A DNA stretch of 64,000 nucleotides from Arachis hypogaea (GCF_003086295.3 NC_092047.1:65638054-65702053); one strand, 5' to 3'; shown: positions 1 to 10,926, counted from the stretch's first letter. Numbers and translations are program-made. The notes: generated from the letters alone by a model not told the origin.

Positions 1-943
1 TCTCTTTTGTGATGATGAACTCATGTTGGATTTGGTTTACATTTAATGCAATTTGATGTTGATGTTTCTTTCATTGATAAATTAAATTGTTGATTTACTT
101 TCCTTGCAATTGGTAGTTGTTAGATTTTATTATTCTTGCATATTTACCATGCTTCCCTTTATTACTCACCAAGTGTTTGACAAAATGCTTGGTTGGGCTT
201 TAGAGTAGACTTTGAGCATTCTTGGTTTGGAAAGAGTAATTAGACAATCTTGAGTCATAAAAATCCAACTCATGTTGGCGATCTAGAGTTGTCAACTAGT
301 ATCGTTTCCATTAACTCTAATCTCTTGCTAATTCACTTAGTGAGTTAATCAGGACATTTGGATTGAGATTAGTTAGTCTTGTTAGACTTTCTTCGAGTGT
401 GAAGATAATGTGATACCTTCTTCCATCTTCGGGGATGATGTAATGAGATGAATTCTTGTTTATATTTGTGATATGATTAATTAGTCTTGTTTGACATTCT
501 CCCTATGTGAAGATGACATGATACCTTCTTTCGTTTGTTGGAGTTGACTAAATAAGATGAATTAATCATTGTATGACTAGGATAGAAAGCCTATGATCTC
601 AATCTTTGCCATGAATGTCTCTCTTTACTACTTGCTTTCTGTAGTTATTTGCTTGATTTACTCTCTTTGTCATTTAAATTCTTGCCCTTTTATTTTATTG
701 CCCCTTTTATCAACCAAACCCCCTTTTACCCTTCCATAGCCAATACGCATACACTTCATTGCAATCCTAGGGAGATGACCCGGAGTTTAAATACTTCGGT
801 TATAAATTCTTTGGGGTTTGTACATGTGACAAAACCAATATTTTTTATGTGAGATTTGTTTGTTGGTTTGGAGCTATGCTTACAACGAAGTTCTTCTTTC
901 TATGAGAGAAATTCTAGACCGACACAACAAATATCAATCATCA
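1..943 (+). repeat. Element A 5' LTR, 3' part only
   Basis: Near-identical to 40082-41023 and ends in the same ATCATCA. The first roughly 700 bp of this LTR lie left of the window. The short open frame at 649-852 recurs in the 3' LTR and is not a gene. Confidence 0.9.
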
Positions 944-946
944 AAA

Positions 947-963
947 TGGCACCGTTGCCGGGA
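947..963 (+). other. Element A primer binding site (tRNA-Asp type)
   Basis: TGGCACCGTTGCCGGGA starts 3 nt after the LTR end. It matches the complement of the plant tRNA-Asp 3' end (TGGCGCCGTTGCCGGGG) with two mismatches. tRNA-Asp priming is typical of the Athila group of gypsy elements. Confidence 0.85.
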
Positions 964-1036
964 ATAGCAATGGTGCTATGTTATTGGCTATTGTATATAT
1001 TGTGAATAGCTTGATTTTTGGTTTGTTTGTTGGCTT

Positions 1037-2632
1037 TTGCTAGTTGTAGGACTTTGTTTCCTTTGTTTCTTATTAGTTTTATTTTTGTCTTATCTTATCA
1101 CCATAAATTCTCATCACTTCGGCTATGAGTGTAGTTCAAACTATGTTATAGGAAATGGAAACTTCAATGAGGATGTGCATCAAGGATTTGGAAATCAAGG
1201 ATGGGAGGAGCCCCAAGCTTATGGACAACCCCCGCCGAACTCTTATGGGTATGATCCTAATCCTAATGCATACCAATCCAATGTGTGTGATGACCCTTAT
1301 TATGATTGTCAACCACAACCACCACATGCATATAAACCCCCTCCGTAATATAATTCTGAACCACCTTACTCACAAGCCTACTACCACCATTTACCTCCAT
1401 ATGACCCCAACTCATACCCACCATACCAACCACCATATGAACCACATTTAGACCCACCACCTTTCCAATACCAATACTCCCATAAACCACAAAGTCCACA
1501 CACACCACCTCAAGGATTTCACCAATATGAACCACCTTTCAATTACAACAACCTTCCCTCAAACAATGAACCTTCTCTTCCACCATCACCTTCTGATGAA
1601 GCCTCCATGTTAGAATTGAGAGATCTTGAATCTCATATCTTAAGGCGACAAGAGGAGGATGAAAAGAAGTTTGCGGAGTTAAGAGAAAAAATGGCTATCA
1701 TGGTAGAAGCCATTGGTAACATGGTCTCATCCCGCCTAAGCCTATGCGATCAAGGCGCTCCCATTGTTGATTGTGGAGAAGAAACCGAAGAGCTTGGCGA
1801 GGGAGTGAACTTGAAGCTCCGTGGTAAGGAGGATGAGTCAAAACAAGGAGTACAACAAGAGGAGGAGGTAGAAATTAGTGAACAAAAGGAAGTAGTGGTT
1901 GGATGTTTAGGATATATTGAGCACATAAAGGGATCTCAAGTTGAAGAGCCCTCTTCCACGAAGTTTGGAAGGGATGTTAAAAAGGAGAGTGACGTTGAGG
2001 AAGTGGATAGAGAGTCGAAGGAAATTGATCAAGAAGTGGATTCCATCATTAATGATTTTTTGTCCACATTGGTCAATCCCCTTGATGATCTTGTTGAGCC
2101 TTCTTCAAGTGAATCAGAAATCAATGTTGCGGAGGATGTACAACTTCCAAGGCAATTGGCGAATGAAGAATTGGAAGAAGTATCCCAAGCAACAAGCCCT
2201 CCTATTTATGATGATTCCAAATCGACATACAATCCTTTTGAGCTTGATGAGTCCTTCCCCATTGTGCTTGGAATTGATGACGAGGTAGACTTCACTAAAC
2301 CTCCTATCTATGATGAGAGTGATGGGGAAGAAATAGAAGAAATTGGTGAAGAATAAAGTGAACTTGAGGAAGCTGACCGAGAGGTAAAGCTCGAAGAACC
2401 CTGCCAAGTGGTGGAAAACTCTAGAAGAGGATGGACGGGAGTGGAGCGTGCTTTGTCAAGATCATTGGAAACTCCTCCACCAAGGTTATCATCCAATCTT
2501 TCATTTGAGTGGGTAAAACTTCTAACTCTCAGCTTTATTACCCTACTTGAATATGGTTTGCTTGATACAGATGGCCAACTTAGGGCGCTTTGTGGAAATA
2601 AGCGAAAGAGGAGGATGTTTAGTGGTTGGCGT
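1037..2632 (+). pseudogene. Element A first internal ORF, low-complexity, decayed and cut by element B
   Basis: One frame runs from about 1037 to 2632 with stops only at 1346 and 2354. Both are TAA and both could come from CAA by one C-to-T change. The N-terminal part is rich in Pro, Tyr, Gln and Asn (codons from about 1190 to 1600). A charged, probably coiled-coil segment follows from 1607 (ELRDLESHILRRQEEDEKKF), then a very acidic region to 2353 and a basic tail (KRKRR) near 2605. I see no capsid, zinc knuckle, protease or polymerase motif. No in-frame ATG precedes 1607, so the true start is unclear. The frame is broken exactly where the LTR of element B begins at 2633. It may be a divergent gag-like protein; its function is unknown. 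Confidence 0.55.
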
Positions 2633-3006
2633 TGATGAGCGAATATTTTATACGCTTTTTGGGGGTATTTTCATATAGTTTTTAGTAGGATCTAGCTACT
2701 TTTTAGTATATTTTTATTAGTTTTTATGCAGAAATCACATTTCTGGACTTTACTATGAGTTTGTGTGTTTTTCTGTAATTTCAGGTATTTTCTGGCTGAA
2801 ATTGAGTGACCTGACCAAAAATCTGATTCAAGGCTGAAAAAGGACTGCAGATGCTGTTGGATTCTGACCTCCCTGCACTCGAAATGAATTTTCTGGAGCT
2901 ACAAAATCCCAATTGGCACGCTCTCAATTGTGTTGGAAAGTACACATCCTAGGCTTTCCAGCAATATATAATAGTCCATACTTTTTCCGAGTTGAGATCA
3001 CTCAAA

Positions 3007-3116
3007 TTGGCGTTTAACGCCAAGTCTCTACCCTATTCTGGCGTTAAACGCTAGAACTGGCAAAAAAGTTGGAGTTAAACGCCCAAACTGGCACAAAAGC
3101 TGGAGTTAAACGCCAG
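3007..3116 (+). repeat. Palindrome cluster in B 5' LTR
   Basis: TTGGCGTTTAACGCCAA at 3007-3023 has two perfect 8-bp arms round a single base. At least three further full or half copies (GGCGTTAAACGC, GTTAAACGCC) follow within 100 bp. Matching clusters lie at the same place in the B 3' LTR and in the C and D LTRs. Confidence 0.85.
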
Positions 3117-3234
3117 GAGCAGCCTATGCATGTGAAAGCTTCAATGCTCAGCCCAAACACACACCAAGTGGGCCCCGGAAGTGGATTTCTGCACTTAGTT
3201 ACTCATTTTCTGTAAACCTAGGTTGCTAGTTTAG

Positions 3235-3242
3235 TATAAAAA
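3235..3242 (+). promoter_or_regulatory. Probable LTR TATA box, element B
   Basis: TATAAAAA lies about 120 bp after the palindrome cluster. The corresponding place in the C and D LTRs has TATAAATA, so this is the likely core promoter of the element. No transcript evidence is available. Confidence 0.55.
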
Positions 3243-4217
3243 CTACTTTTAGAGATTCGTTTTTGTAACTCATGACAATTTAGATCTGAATTTTGTATCT
3301 TCTACGGCATGAGTCTCTAAACTCCATGGTTGGGGGTGAGGAGCTCTGCTGTGTCTCGATGGATTAATGCAATTGCTTCTGTTTTCTATTCAATCACGCT
3401 TGTTTCTGTTCTAAGATACTCGCTCATGCTTAACCGTGATGAATGTGATGATCCGTGACACTCATCACCATTCTTAACCTATGAACGCGTGTCTGACAAC
3501 CACTTCCGTTCTATCTTAGATTGAGTGTGTATCTCTTTGGTTTCTGGTTCACGAGTTTGATTGCCTCTCCTGACAACAGAGCATTTAAATCTGTGAGATT
3601 AGAATCTTCGTGGTATAAGCTAGAATCAATTGGCAACATTCTTGAGATCCGGAAAGTCTAAACCTTGTCTGTGGTATTCCGAGTAGGATCCGGGAAGGGA
3701 TGACTGTGACGAGCTTCAAACTCACAAATGTTGGGCGCAATGACAGTGTGCAAAAGGATCAATGGATCTTATTCCAACACTAGTGAGAATCGACAGATGA
3801 TTAGCCCTACGAAACCCGTAGCTGGACCATTTTCAATGAGAGGACGGATGATAGCCATTGACAACGGTGATCCACCAACATACAGCTTGCCATGGAAGGA
3901 GCCTTGCGTGCGTGAAGAAAAAGACAGTAGGAAAGCAGAGATTCAGAACACAGAGCATCTCCAAACCTCAACCTATTCTCCATTACTGCATAACAAGTAT
4001 TATTTAACATGTTCTTTTACTCATTCCAATTTAAACTGAGAATCATTATTGATATCCTGACTAAGAGTTACAAGATAACCATAGCTTGCTTCAAGCCGAC
4101 AATCTCCGTGGGATTGACCCTTACTCACGTAAGGTATTACTTGGACGACCCAGTGCACTTGCTGGTTAGTTGTGCGGAATTGCAAATGTGTGATTGTGAT
4201 TTCGTGCACCAAGTTTT

Positions 4218-4234
4218 TGGTGCCGTGAACGGGG
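4218..4234 (+). other. Element B primer binding site (degraded tRNA-Asp type)
   Basis: TGGTGCCGTGAACGGGG lies 6 nt after the LTR end. It corresponds to the intact TGGCGCCGTTGCCGGGG at 19880 but with several mismatches, so it would prime poorly now. Confidence 0.75.
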
Positions 4235-4989
4235 ATTATTCGAGTTTGGACAACTAACGGTTTATTTTGTTGTTTAGATTAGGAAAATTTTTTTTTTATT
4301 TAGAGTCTTCTATTATTGTTTTTAGTTAAAATTTTAAAATCTTTATTTTGTTTTCCTAAATTATTTTCGGAAATTTTTTTTACCAATAACTTCATAATTT
4401 AGTCTTTTGTTTGAGTTTAGTTTCATATTCTAAGTTTGGTGTCAATTGCATGATTTTATCTTTCTTTCAATTTTTTTCTTTCGAATTATCAGTGCTCAGA
4501 ATATAAAAATTTTTAAGTTTGGTGTCCTTTATGTTTTTGTTTTCTTAAAAATTTTCAAAATTTGCTCTTAGTGTTCATTTTTGATATTCAAAGCTTCCTT
4601 GTTTGTTTTCTTTGTTTTGATCTAAAAACTTTAAGTTTGGTGTCCTTTTTCCTGTTTTTCTTTTTCTTCATTAAATTCAAAAATATCTTTTCTCTTTATT
4701 TTAATTGATTTTCGAATTCTACCTTTAAAAATTTAGATTTTTATTTTAAAACTTCTTATATTATCTTATCTTAGTTTTGGAATTTCAAAATTCAAATCTT
4801 TTTCAAAAATCATATCCAAGGTTTTTCAAATTTTCTTAATTAATCAATTATTCTAGTTTTCAAAACTTCTATTTTATTTTCCATTCATTTTATTTTATTT
4901 TATTTTATTCAGTTGCTTTTAATTAAATAAAATAAAATAAATAAAAATATAATTTATTTGCAATTCATATCAATTCGCTTTTCTCCATC
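4235..4989 (+). other. Element B untranslated leader
   Basis: T-rich and A-rich, without a long open frame. It holds three copies of AAGTTTGGTGT (4432, 4515, 4633), the box that also precedes the 3' LTR at 13171. Leaders of C (19897-21377) and D (33402-35229) have the same style and the same box. Confidence 0.7.
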
Positions 4990-5787
4990 ATGGACATAAG
5001 TGGAAATGAACAGTCAAGAAGGACTCTGGGGTCATATGCTAACCCCATTACCACTGCATACGGGAGTAGTATCTGTATACCTCCCATCAAAGCAAGCAGT
5101 TTTGAGCTAAATCCTCAGCTCATTGTCACGGTGCAACAAAATTGCCAGTATTCCGGTCTTCCACAGGAAGAACCTACTAAGTTTCTGGCGCAGTTCTTGC
5201 AAATTGCTGACACAGTGCGTGACAAGGAGATAGATCAGGATGTATACAGATTATTACTGTTTCCATTTACTGTAAAAGATCAAGCTAAGAGGTGGTTAAA
5301 TAACCAACCCACCGCAAGCATAAGAACATGGAAAAAGTTATCAGACAAATTCCTGAATCAATATTTCCCTCCAAAAAGGATGACACAGCTAAGGTTGGAC
5401 CTCCAAGGCTTTAAACAAGAGGATGATGAATCCCTTTATAACACCTGGGAGAGGTACAGAGGGATGCTAAGGAAATGCCCCTCTGAAATATTTTCAGAGT
5501 GGGTGCAGTTAGACATCTTCTACTACGGGCTTACAGAAAAAGCTCAGATATCTCTAGACCACTCAGCTGGTGGATCTATACATATGAGAAAGACTATTGA
5601 AGAGGCTCAAGAGCTTATCAATACAGTTGCTAGAAATCAGCATCTGTACATAAGTAGTGAGTCCTCAATGAAAGAAGAATCTAAGACAATATCAACTGAC
5701 TTTAGTCTTCAGGAACAAGTTGCTGAACTCAATCAGCAACTATCTTCTATAACAAGGCAGTTAGCAGAATTTAAGGAGATGCTATAA
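4990..5787 (+). CDS. Element B gag capsid region (Retrotrans_gag family)
   Basis: The 265-codon open stretch starts at an ATG just after a T-rich leader. Residues about 60-215 match the plant retrotransposon gag domain: the RLLLFPFTVKDQAKRW motif, then the WxxLSDKFLxxYFPP segment, the ESLYxxWERYRGMLRKCP motif and a SLDHSAGGS box. The gags of C and D show the same motifs (LMLFPFAVRDKARLW, FFPPQ), so all three share a capsid ancestor. A coiled-coil-like stretch rich in Gln (LQEQVAELNQQLSSI) closes the region. No CCHC zinc knuckle is visible. The TAA at 5785 interrupts what was probably one frame into protease. Confidence 0.9.
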   Translation: MDISGNEQSRRTLGSYANPITTAYGSSICIPPIKASSFELNPQLIVTVQQNCQYSGLPQEEPTKFLAQFLQIADTVRDKEIDQDVYRLLLFPFTVKDQAKRWLNNQPTASIRTWKKLSDKFLNQYFPPKRMTQLRLDLQGFKQEDDESLYNTWERYRGMLRKCPSEIFSEWVQLDIFYYGLTEKAQISLDHSAGGSIHMRKTIEEAQELINTVARNQHLYISSESSMKEESKTISTDFSLQEQVAELNQQLSSITRQLAEFKEML

Positions 5788-6017
5788 GAAACCAAAAATA
5801 CTAACAAGGATATGGAATCACAATTGAATCAGACAAAACAGTAGTTATCAAAACAGATAATAGAAGAGTGCCAAGCAGTTCAATTAAGAAGTGGAAAAAC
5901 ATTGAATACCTCAACTCAAAGCAACAGAAAGCCAAGAAAAGAACAGCTGACAGAGGACGAGCAACCTGCTACCCAAAATCCCTCTGAGGATAGTAAGAGC
6001 CCAGAGAGGAATAACTC

Positions 6018-6161
6018 TGGCGTTCAAACGCCAGAAAAGGGTGAAAAACTGGCGTTAAACGCCCAGTCCATGTCCAGTTCTAGCATTCAAACGCCAGAAA
6101 GAGGAGGGAATCTGGCGTTAAATGCCCATCCAGCCCCCAAGCCTGGCGTTCAAACGCCAAT
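6018..6161 (+). repeat. GGCGTT/AACGCC palindromes inside the gag-protease linker
   Basis: Five palindrome copies lie inside the coding frame. Those of the form GGCGTTCAAACGCC are read as GVQTP (one degraded copy reads IQTP). Those of the form CTGGCGTTAAACGCC are read as LALNA. The same DNA motif is therefore read in two frames within one protein. Confidence 0.85.
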
Positions 6162-6519
6162 GAGGGATCAGACACCTGCAAGTGCTGATGGTAACCCCTT
6201 TAAGAAGGCTTCTCCAACCACCTCTGTAGGGAATAAACCTGCAGCAACTAAGGTTGAAGAATACAAAGCCAAGATGCCTTATCCTCAGAAACTCCGCCAA
6301 GCGGAACAGGATAAACAATTTTTCCGCTTTGCAGACTATCTCAGGACTCTTGAAATCAAGATTCTGTTTGCAGAGACACTTGAGCAAATACCCTCTTATG
6401 CTAATTTTATGAAAGAGATCTTAAGTCATAAGAAGGATTGGAGGGAAACTGAAAAAGTCTTCCTCACTGAAGAGTGCAGTGCAGTCATTTTAAAGAGCTT
6501 ACCAGAAAAGCTTAAGGAT

Positions 6520-6850
6520 CTTGGGAGCTTTATGATACCATGCACATTAGAGGGTACTTGTACCAAGACAGCTCTATGTGATCTTGGGGCAAGTATCAAC
6601 CTAATCCATGCATCCACTATCAGAAAGCTTGGCTTGACTGAAGAGGTCAAACCAACCCGGATCTGTCTTCAACTTGCTGATGGCTCCATTAAATACCCAT
6701 CAGGCATAATTGAGGGTATGATTGTCACAGTTGGGCCATTTTCCTTTCCCACTGACTTTGTAGTGTTGGAAATAGAGGAGCACAAGAGTGAAACTCTCAT
6801 TCTAGGAAGACCCTTCCTAACAACTGGACGAACCCTCATTGATGTCCAAA
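6520..6850 (+). other. Element B aspartic protease domain
   Basis: The catalytic motif CDLGASINLI begins at about 6577, with Asp at 6580-6582; DLG replaces the more usual DTG, as is common in plant gypsy elements. A second conserved segment LILGRPFL follows near 6800 and fits the flap and C-terminal part of retropepsin-like proteases. The same pair of motifs occurs in C (23169-23430) and D. Confidence 0.85.
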
Positions 6851-7179
6851 AAGGGAAAGTGACCTTGAGAGTCAATGAGGATGAGTTTAGGCTGAATGCT
6901 GTTGAGGCAATGAAGCATCCAGACACATCAAAAGACTGCATGAGTGTTGATATTATTGACTCCCTAGTAGAGGAGATCAACATAGCTGAGAGTCTCAAAT
7001 CAGAGCTAGAAGACATCTTTAAAGATGTTCAGCCTGATTTGGAGGAACCAGAGGAAATAAAAGAACCTCTGAAAATTCCTCAGGAAGAGGAAAAACCTCC
7101 TAAACCTGAGCTCAAACCACTACCACCATCCCTGAAATATGCATTTCTGGGAGAAGGTGACACTTTTTCGGTGATCATA

Positions 7180-8110
7180 AGCTCTGCTTTAAATCCACAG
7201 GAAGAGAAAGCACTACTTCAAGTGCTAAGAACACACAAGACAGCTCTTGGGTGGTCCATAAGTGATCTTAAGGGCATCAGCCCAGCAAGATGCATGCACA
7301 AGATCTTATTGGATGACGATGCTAAGCCAGTGGTTCAACCACAGAGGCGACTAAATCCAGCCATGAAGGAGGTGGTGCAGAAAGAGGTCACCAAATTACT
7401 GGAGGCTAGGATTATTTATCCTATTTCTGATAGCCCCTAGGTGAGCCCTGTCCAAGTTATCCCCAAGAAGGGAGGCATGACAGTGGTTCATAATGAAAAA
7501 AATGAACTGGTTCCTACAAGAACAGTTACAGGGTGGCATATGTGTATTGATTACAGAAGGCTCAATACAGCCACCAGGAAGGATCACTTTCCTTTACCAT
7601 TCATAGACCAGATGCTAGAGAAACTAGCAGGTCATGAATATTACTGCTTTTTGGATGGCTATTCGGGTTACAACCAAATTGCAGTAGATCCTTAGGACCA
7701 AGAGAAAATAGAATTCACATGTCCTTCTGGAGTGTTTGCCTACAGAAGGATGCCTTTTGGTCTGTGCAATGCACCTGCAACCTTTCAGAGGTGCATGCTC
7801 TCTATCTTCTCTGATATGGTAGAGAAATTTCTAAAAGTCTTCATGGATGACTTCTCAGTATTCGGAGACTCATTCAGCTCCTGCCTTGAGCATCTAGCAC
7901 TTGTTTTGAAAAGGTGCCAAGAGACCAACCTAGTTTTAAACTGGAAAAAATGTCACTTTATGGTGACTGAAGGAATTGTCCTTGGGCATAAAATTTCAAA
8001 CAAGGGAATAGAGGTGGATCAAGCTAAATTAGAGGTAATTGAAAAATTACCACCACCTGCCAATGTTAAGGTAATCAGAAGCTTTCTGGGGCATGCAGGA
8101 TTCTATAGGA
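7180..8110 (+). other. Element B reverse transcriptase domain, with two stops
   Basis: The motifs run in family order: LGWSISDLKGISP entry segment (about 7246), INP-type MKEVVQKEV helix (7360), VIPKKGG (7456), CIDYRRLN (7543), FLDGYSGYNQI (7650), [15 protein letters not shown] (7744) and the catalytic FMDD at 7840-7851. Stops at 7438 and 7693 divide it. FMDD instead of YVDD or YMDD keeps both aspartates. Confidence 0.92.
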
Positions 8111-8229
8111 GGTTTATAAAGAATTTTTCAAAAATTGCAAAACCTCTGAGCAATCTGCTAGCTGCTGACACGCCATTTGTGTTTGACACAGAGTGTCTGC
8201 AGGCGTTTGAAACTCTGAAAGCTAAGCTG

Positions 8230-8640
8230 GTCACAACACCAGTTATTTCTGTACTAGACTGGACATTACCATTCGAACTAATGTGTGATGCTAGTGACCA
8301 TGCCATTGGTGCAGTATTGGGACAGAGGCATAACAAGCTTCTGCATGTCATTTATTATGCTAGCCATGTTTTAAATGATGCACAGAAAAATTACACAACC
8401 ACAAAAAAAAAGCTGCTTGTAATGGTTTATACCATTGACAAGTTTAGATCATACTTAGTAGGATCAAAAGTGATTGTGTACACTGACCATGCTGCTCTTA
8501 AATATCTACTTACAAAGCAGGATTTAAAACCCAGGCTCATAAGATGGGTGTTGCTTCTGCAAGAGTTTGATATAGAAATAAGAGACAGAAAAGGGACAGA
8601 GAACCAAGTGGCTGATCATCTATCCCGGATAGAACCAGTA
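8230..8640 (+). other. Element B RNase H domain, catalytic Glu replaced
   Basis: The first catalytic Asp is in [14 protein letters not shown] (about 8287). The region that normally reads TTEKELLA reads TTKKKLLV at about 8398-8424, so the conserved Glu is Lys. [10 protein letters not shown] (8500) and the ADHLSRI end (8610) are intact. Both Glu-to-Lys changes need only G to A, the same direction as the stops. Confidence 0.85.
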
Positions 8641-8793
8641 AAAGAGGCGTCCTTCCCCTCTATTGAGATCTCTGAAACCTTTCTCGATGAGTAATTATTT
8701 GCCATTCAGGAAACACCATGGTTTGCAGACATTGCAAACTATAAGGCTGTAAGATTCATACCCAAAGAGTACAGCAGGCAGCAAATAAAAAAA

Positions 8794-9995
8794 TTGATTT
8801 CTGATGTAAAGTACTACTTATGGGATGAACCATATCTCTTTAAGAGATGTGCAGACAGAATAATCCGTAGATGTGTGCCCAAGGAAGAGGCACAGAAGAT
8901 CTTATGGCATTGCCATGGATCACAATATGGAGGCCATTTTGGAAGTGAGCGAACGTCCACAAGAGTCCTCCAATGTGGCTTCTACTGGCCCACCATTTAT
9001 AGAGACTCCTGAGAGTTTGTACGTAACTGTGACAGTTGCCAAAGAGCTGACAATCTGCCTCACGGTTATGCCATGCCTCAACAAGGGATCTTAGAGATTG
9101 AGTTATTTGATGTATGGGGTATTGACTTCATGGGGCCTTTCCCACCATCATACTCAAACATTTATATCCTGGTGGCAGTAGATTATGTATCTAAGTGGGT
9201 GGAGACAATTGCAACACCCACCAATGATACTAAGACAGTGATAAAGTTCCTCCAGAAGCATATCTTCAGCAGGTTCGGTGTCCCTAGGATACTGATCAGT
9301 GATGGGGCACTCATTTCTGTAATAAACAGCTTGACTCCGCTCTGGTCCGATATGGAATTAACCACAAAGTGGCAACTCCGTATCATCCCCAGACAAATGG
9401 GCAGGCTGAAGTCTCAAATAGAGAACTTAAAAGAATCCTAGAACGGACTGTGAGTAACCGCAGAAGGGATTGGGCAAGAAGTCTGGATGATGCTCTGTGG
9501 GCATACAGAACAGCATTCAAGACTCCCATAGGGACCTCTCCATACCAACTTGTGTATGGGAAAGCGTGCCATTTGCCAGTGGAACTGGAACACAAGGCCT
9601 ACTGGGCAACTAGATTCCTAAATCTTGATGCTAAGTTAGCTGGAGAGAAAAGATTGCTCTAGTTGAATGAGCTAGAGGAATTCAAACTCAATGCTTTTGA
9701 AAATGCAAAAATTTATAAGGAAAAAGCAAAAAGGTGGCATGACAAGAAACTGTCATCCAAAGTCTTTGAGCCAAGATAGAAGGTTCTGCTGTTCAACTCT
9801 AGGCTCAGATTGTTCCCCGAGAAATTGAAATCCCGGTGGAAGGGACCATATGTGATTACAAGTGTGTCACCATATGGCTATGTGGAGCTTCAAGATATTG
9901 ATTCTAATAAGAGGTTCATTGTTAATGGACAGAGAGTCAAGCATTATCTTGAAAGCAATGTTGAGCAAGAATGCTCAAAGCTGAGACTAGATTAA
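8794..9995 (+). other. Element B integrase domain, broken
   Basis: The zinc-binding HHCC part runs from HCHGSQYGGH (about 8910) to NCDSCQRA (9030), with a stop at 9010 between. The catalytic core shows GIDFMGPFP (first Asp, 9120), DYVSKWVE (9183) and the second Asp in ISDG (9295). A one-base loss in the G run at 9304-9307 then shifts the frame; the rest continues at 9369 with [15 protein letters not shown] (Glu), [21 protein letters not shown] and KAYWA. Stops at 9660 and 9777 follow. The C-terminal part FPEKLKSRWKGPY (9813) is typical of gypsy integrase tails. Confidence 0.9.
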
Positions 9996-10194
9996 AGCTC
10001 AGTAAGGTCCAGCTAAAGACAATAAAGAAGCGGTTGCTGGGAGACAACCCAGCCATTAGCAAAGTTTATTTGTTATTCAAATAATAATTATAGGAGTTTA
10101 ATATAAATTATCTTCAAGGTTAATTATCAATTGCAGAAGTTCACAAAATTATAGAAGGATTCATAGCATAAAGCAGAGAAAAGGAGCTCACTGG

Positions 10195-10402
10195 CACAAA
10201 AACGCCAGTAAGGCGTATTTTAGGCGTTAAACGCCCAGAATGGTGTAGAGATACCTTTCTGGGCGTTAAACGCCAGAATGGGTACCATTCTGGGCATTTA
10301 ATGCCAGCCAGGGATACCCTGGCTGGGCGTTAAACGCCCAAAAGAAGCAACAAATGGGCATTAAACACCAGAATGGGTGCCATTCTGGGCGTTTAACACC
10401 AG
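10195..10402 (+). repeat. Palindrome cluster downstream of pol, element B
   Basis: About eight full or partial GGCGTT/AACGCC copies lie in about 200 bp, alternating with the paired segments CCATTCTGGGCG and CAGAATGGG. This is the densest cluster in B and is in non-coding sequence. C has a counterpart at 23920-24003 and D at 30655-30875. Confidence 0.85.
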
Positions 10403-10890
10403 GAATGTGGAGGGGAGGAAGTTTTGTTTCCAACTCAAATTTTTTTTCAAATTTTCATGGTTCCATCCAAAATTTCTTGCATAAACATGTTACAAATTAT
10501 CATCTTTCAATTTCAATTTCAAAAAACAAAAACAAAACAAATTAAAAATAAATTTTTCTTTAATCCTAAAAATCTCTCTCAAATCTTCTTCAATTTCTTT
10601 TCAAATCTTTTTCAAAACTCATCTATCTTTTTAATTTCTTCTCAAATCTTTTTCAACTCATCATACTATCTTTTCAAATTCAGATTTATCTTTTTCAAAT
10701 CTCTCATATCTTTTCAATTTTAAAATTTCATCTTTTTCATATCATATTTATCTTTTACAAACCATATCTTCTATCATATCTTTTTCAAAATTTTCGAACC
10801 CACCCCCTCCCTTATAAATTCACACTCGGCCTCCCCCTCTCCTCCATAACTCGAATTTGACTCTCCTTCTATTCCTCTCCTTTCCTTTCT
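10403..10890 (+). other. T-rich spacer upstream of B downstream ORF
   Basis: Consists mostly of TTTTCAAAT/CTTTTTCAAA-like tracts with no gene. The short open frames are by-products of T-richness. It may serve as the 5' leader of a subgenomic message, which is inference. Confidence 0.5.
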
Positions 10891-10926
10891 TTTGCTTGAG
10901 GACAAGCAAACCTCTAAGTTTGGTGT
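10891..10926 (+). promoter_or_regulatory. Hairpin plus AAGTTTGGTGT module before the B downstream ORF
   Basis: TTTGCTTG (10891-10898), loop AGGA, CAAGCAAA (10903-10910) form a perfect 8-bp stem. Five nt later comes AAGTTTGGTGT (10916-10926). The ATG of the downstream ORF follows 37 nt on. An equivalent module is at 13146-13181 before the 3' LTR. Confidence 0.7.

Larger units (their letters stand above)
2633..4211 (+). repeat. Element B 5' LTR (about 1.58 kb)
   Basis: Begins TGATGAGC and ends GCACCA, the same ends as the LTRs of C and D. Its left 980 bp match 13184-14162. It carries a cluster of GGCGTT/AACGCC palindromes at 3007-3116 and a TATA box further on. Confidence 0.9.
4990..9995 (+). 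pseudogene. Element B gag-pol polyprotein, pseudogene
   Basis: A single frame from the ATG at 4990 runs through gag, linker, protease, reverse transcriptase, RNase H and integrase. It is broken by stops at 5785, 5842, 7438, 7693, 8692, 9010, 9660 and 9777 and by a loss of one G in the G run at 9304-9307. The protein would be about 1,670 residues, normal for a gypsy gag-pol. Because the frame is continuous between gag and pol, the intact ancestor probably made one polyprotein without a programmed frameshift. All eight stops fit single C-to-T or G-to-A changes from CAA, CAG, CGA or TGG, by comparison with the same motifs in related elements. The end is taken at the in-frame stop after a final basic integrase C-terminal region. 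The domains are listed separately. Confidence 0.92.

Noticed and set aside
2633..4211. Target duplication for B
   Set aside because: GGCGT before B has no match at its truncated right end, so none can be claimed.
10195..10402. CRISPR array
   Set aside because: Copies are palindromes with irregular spacing and similar spacers, in a plant retrotransposon; the repeats are not a CRISPR.
10424..10723. Phe/Ile-rich 99-codon frame
   Set aside because: Produced by TTTTCAAAT tracts; looks like a membrane protein only because of T-richness.
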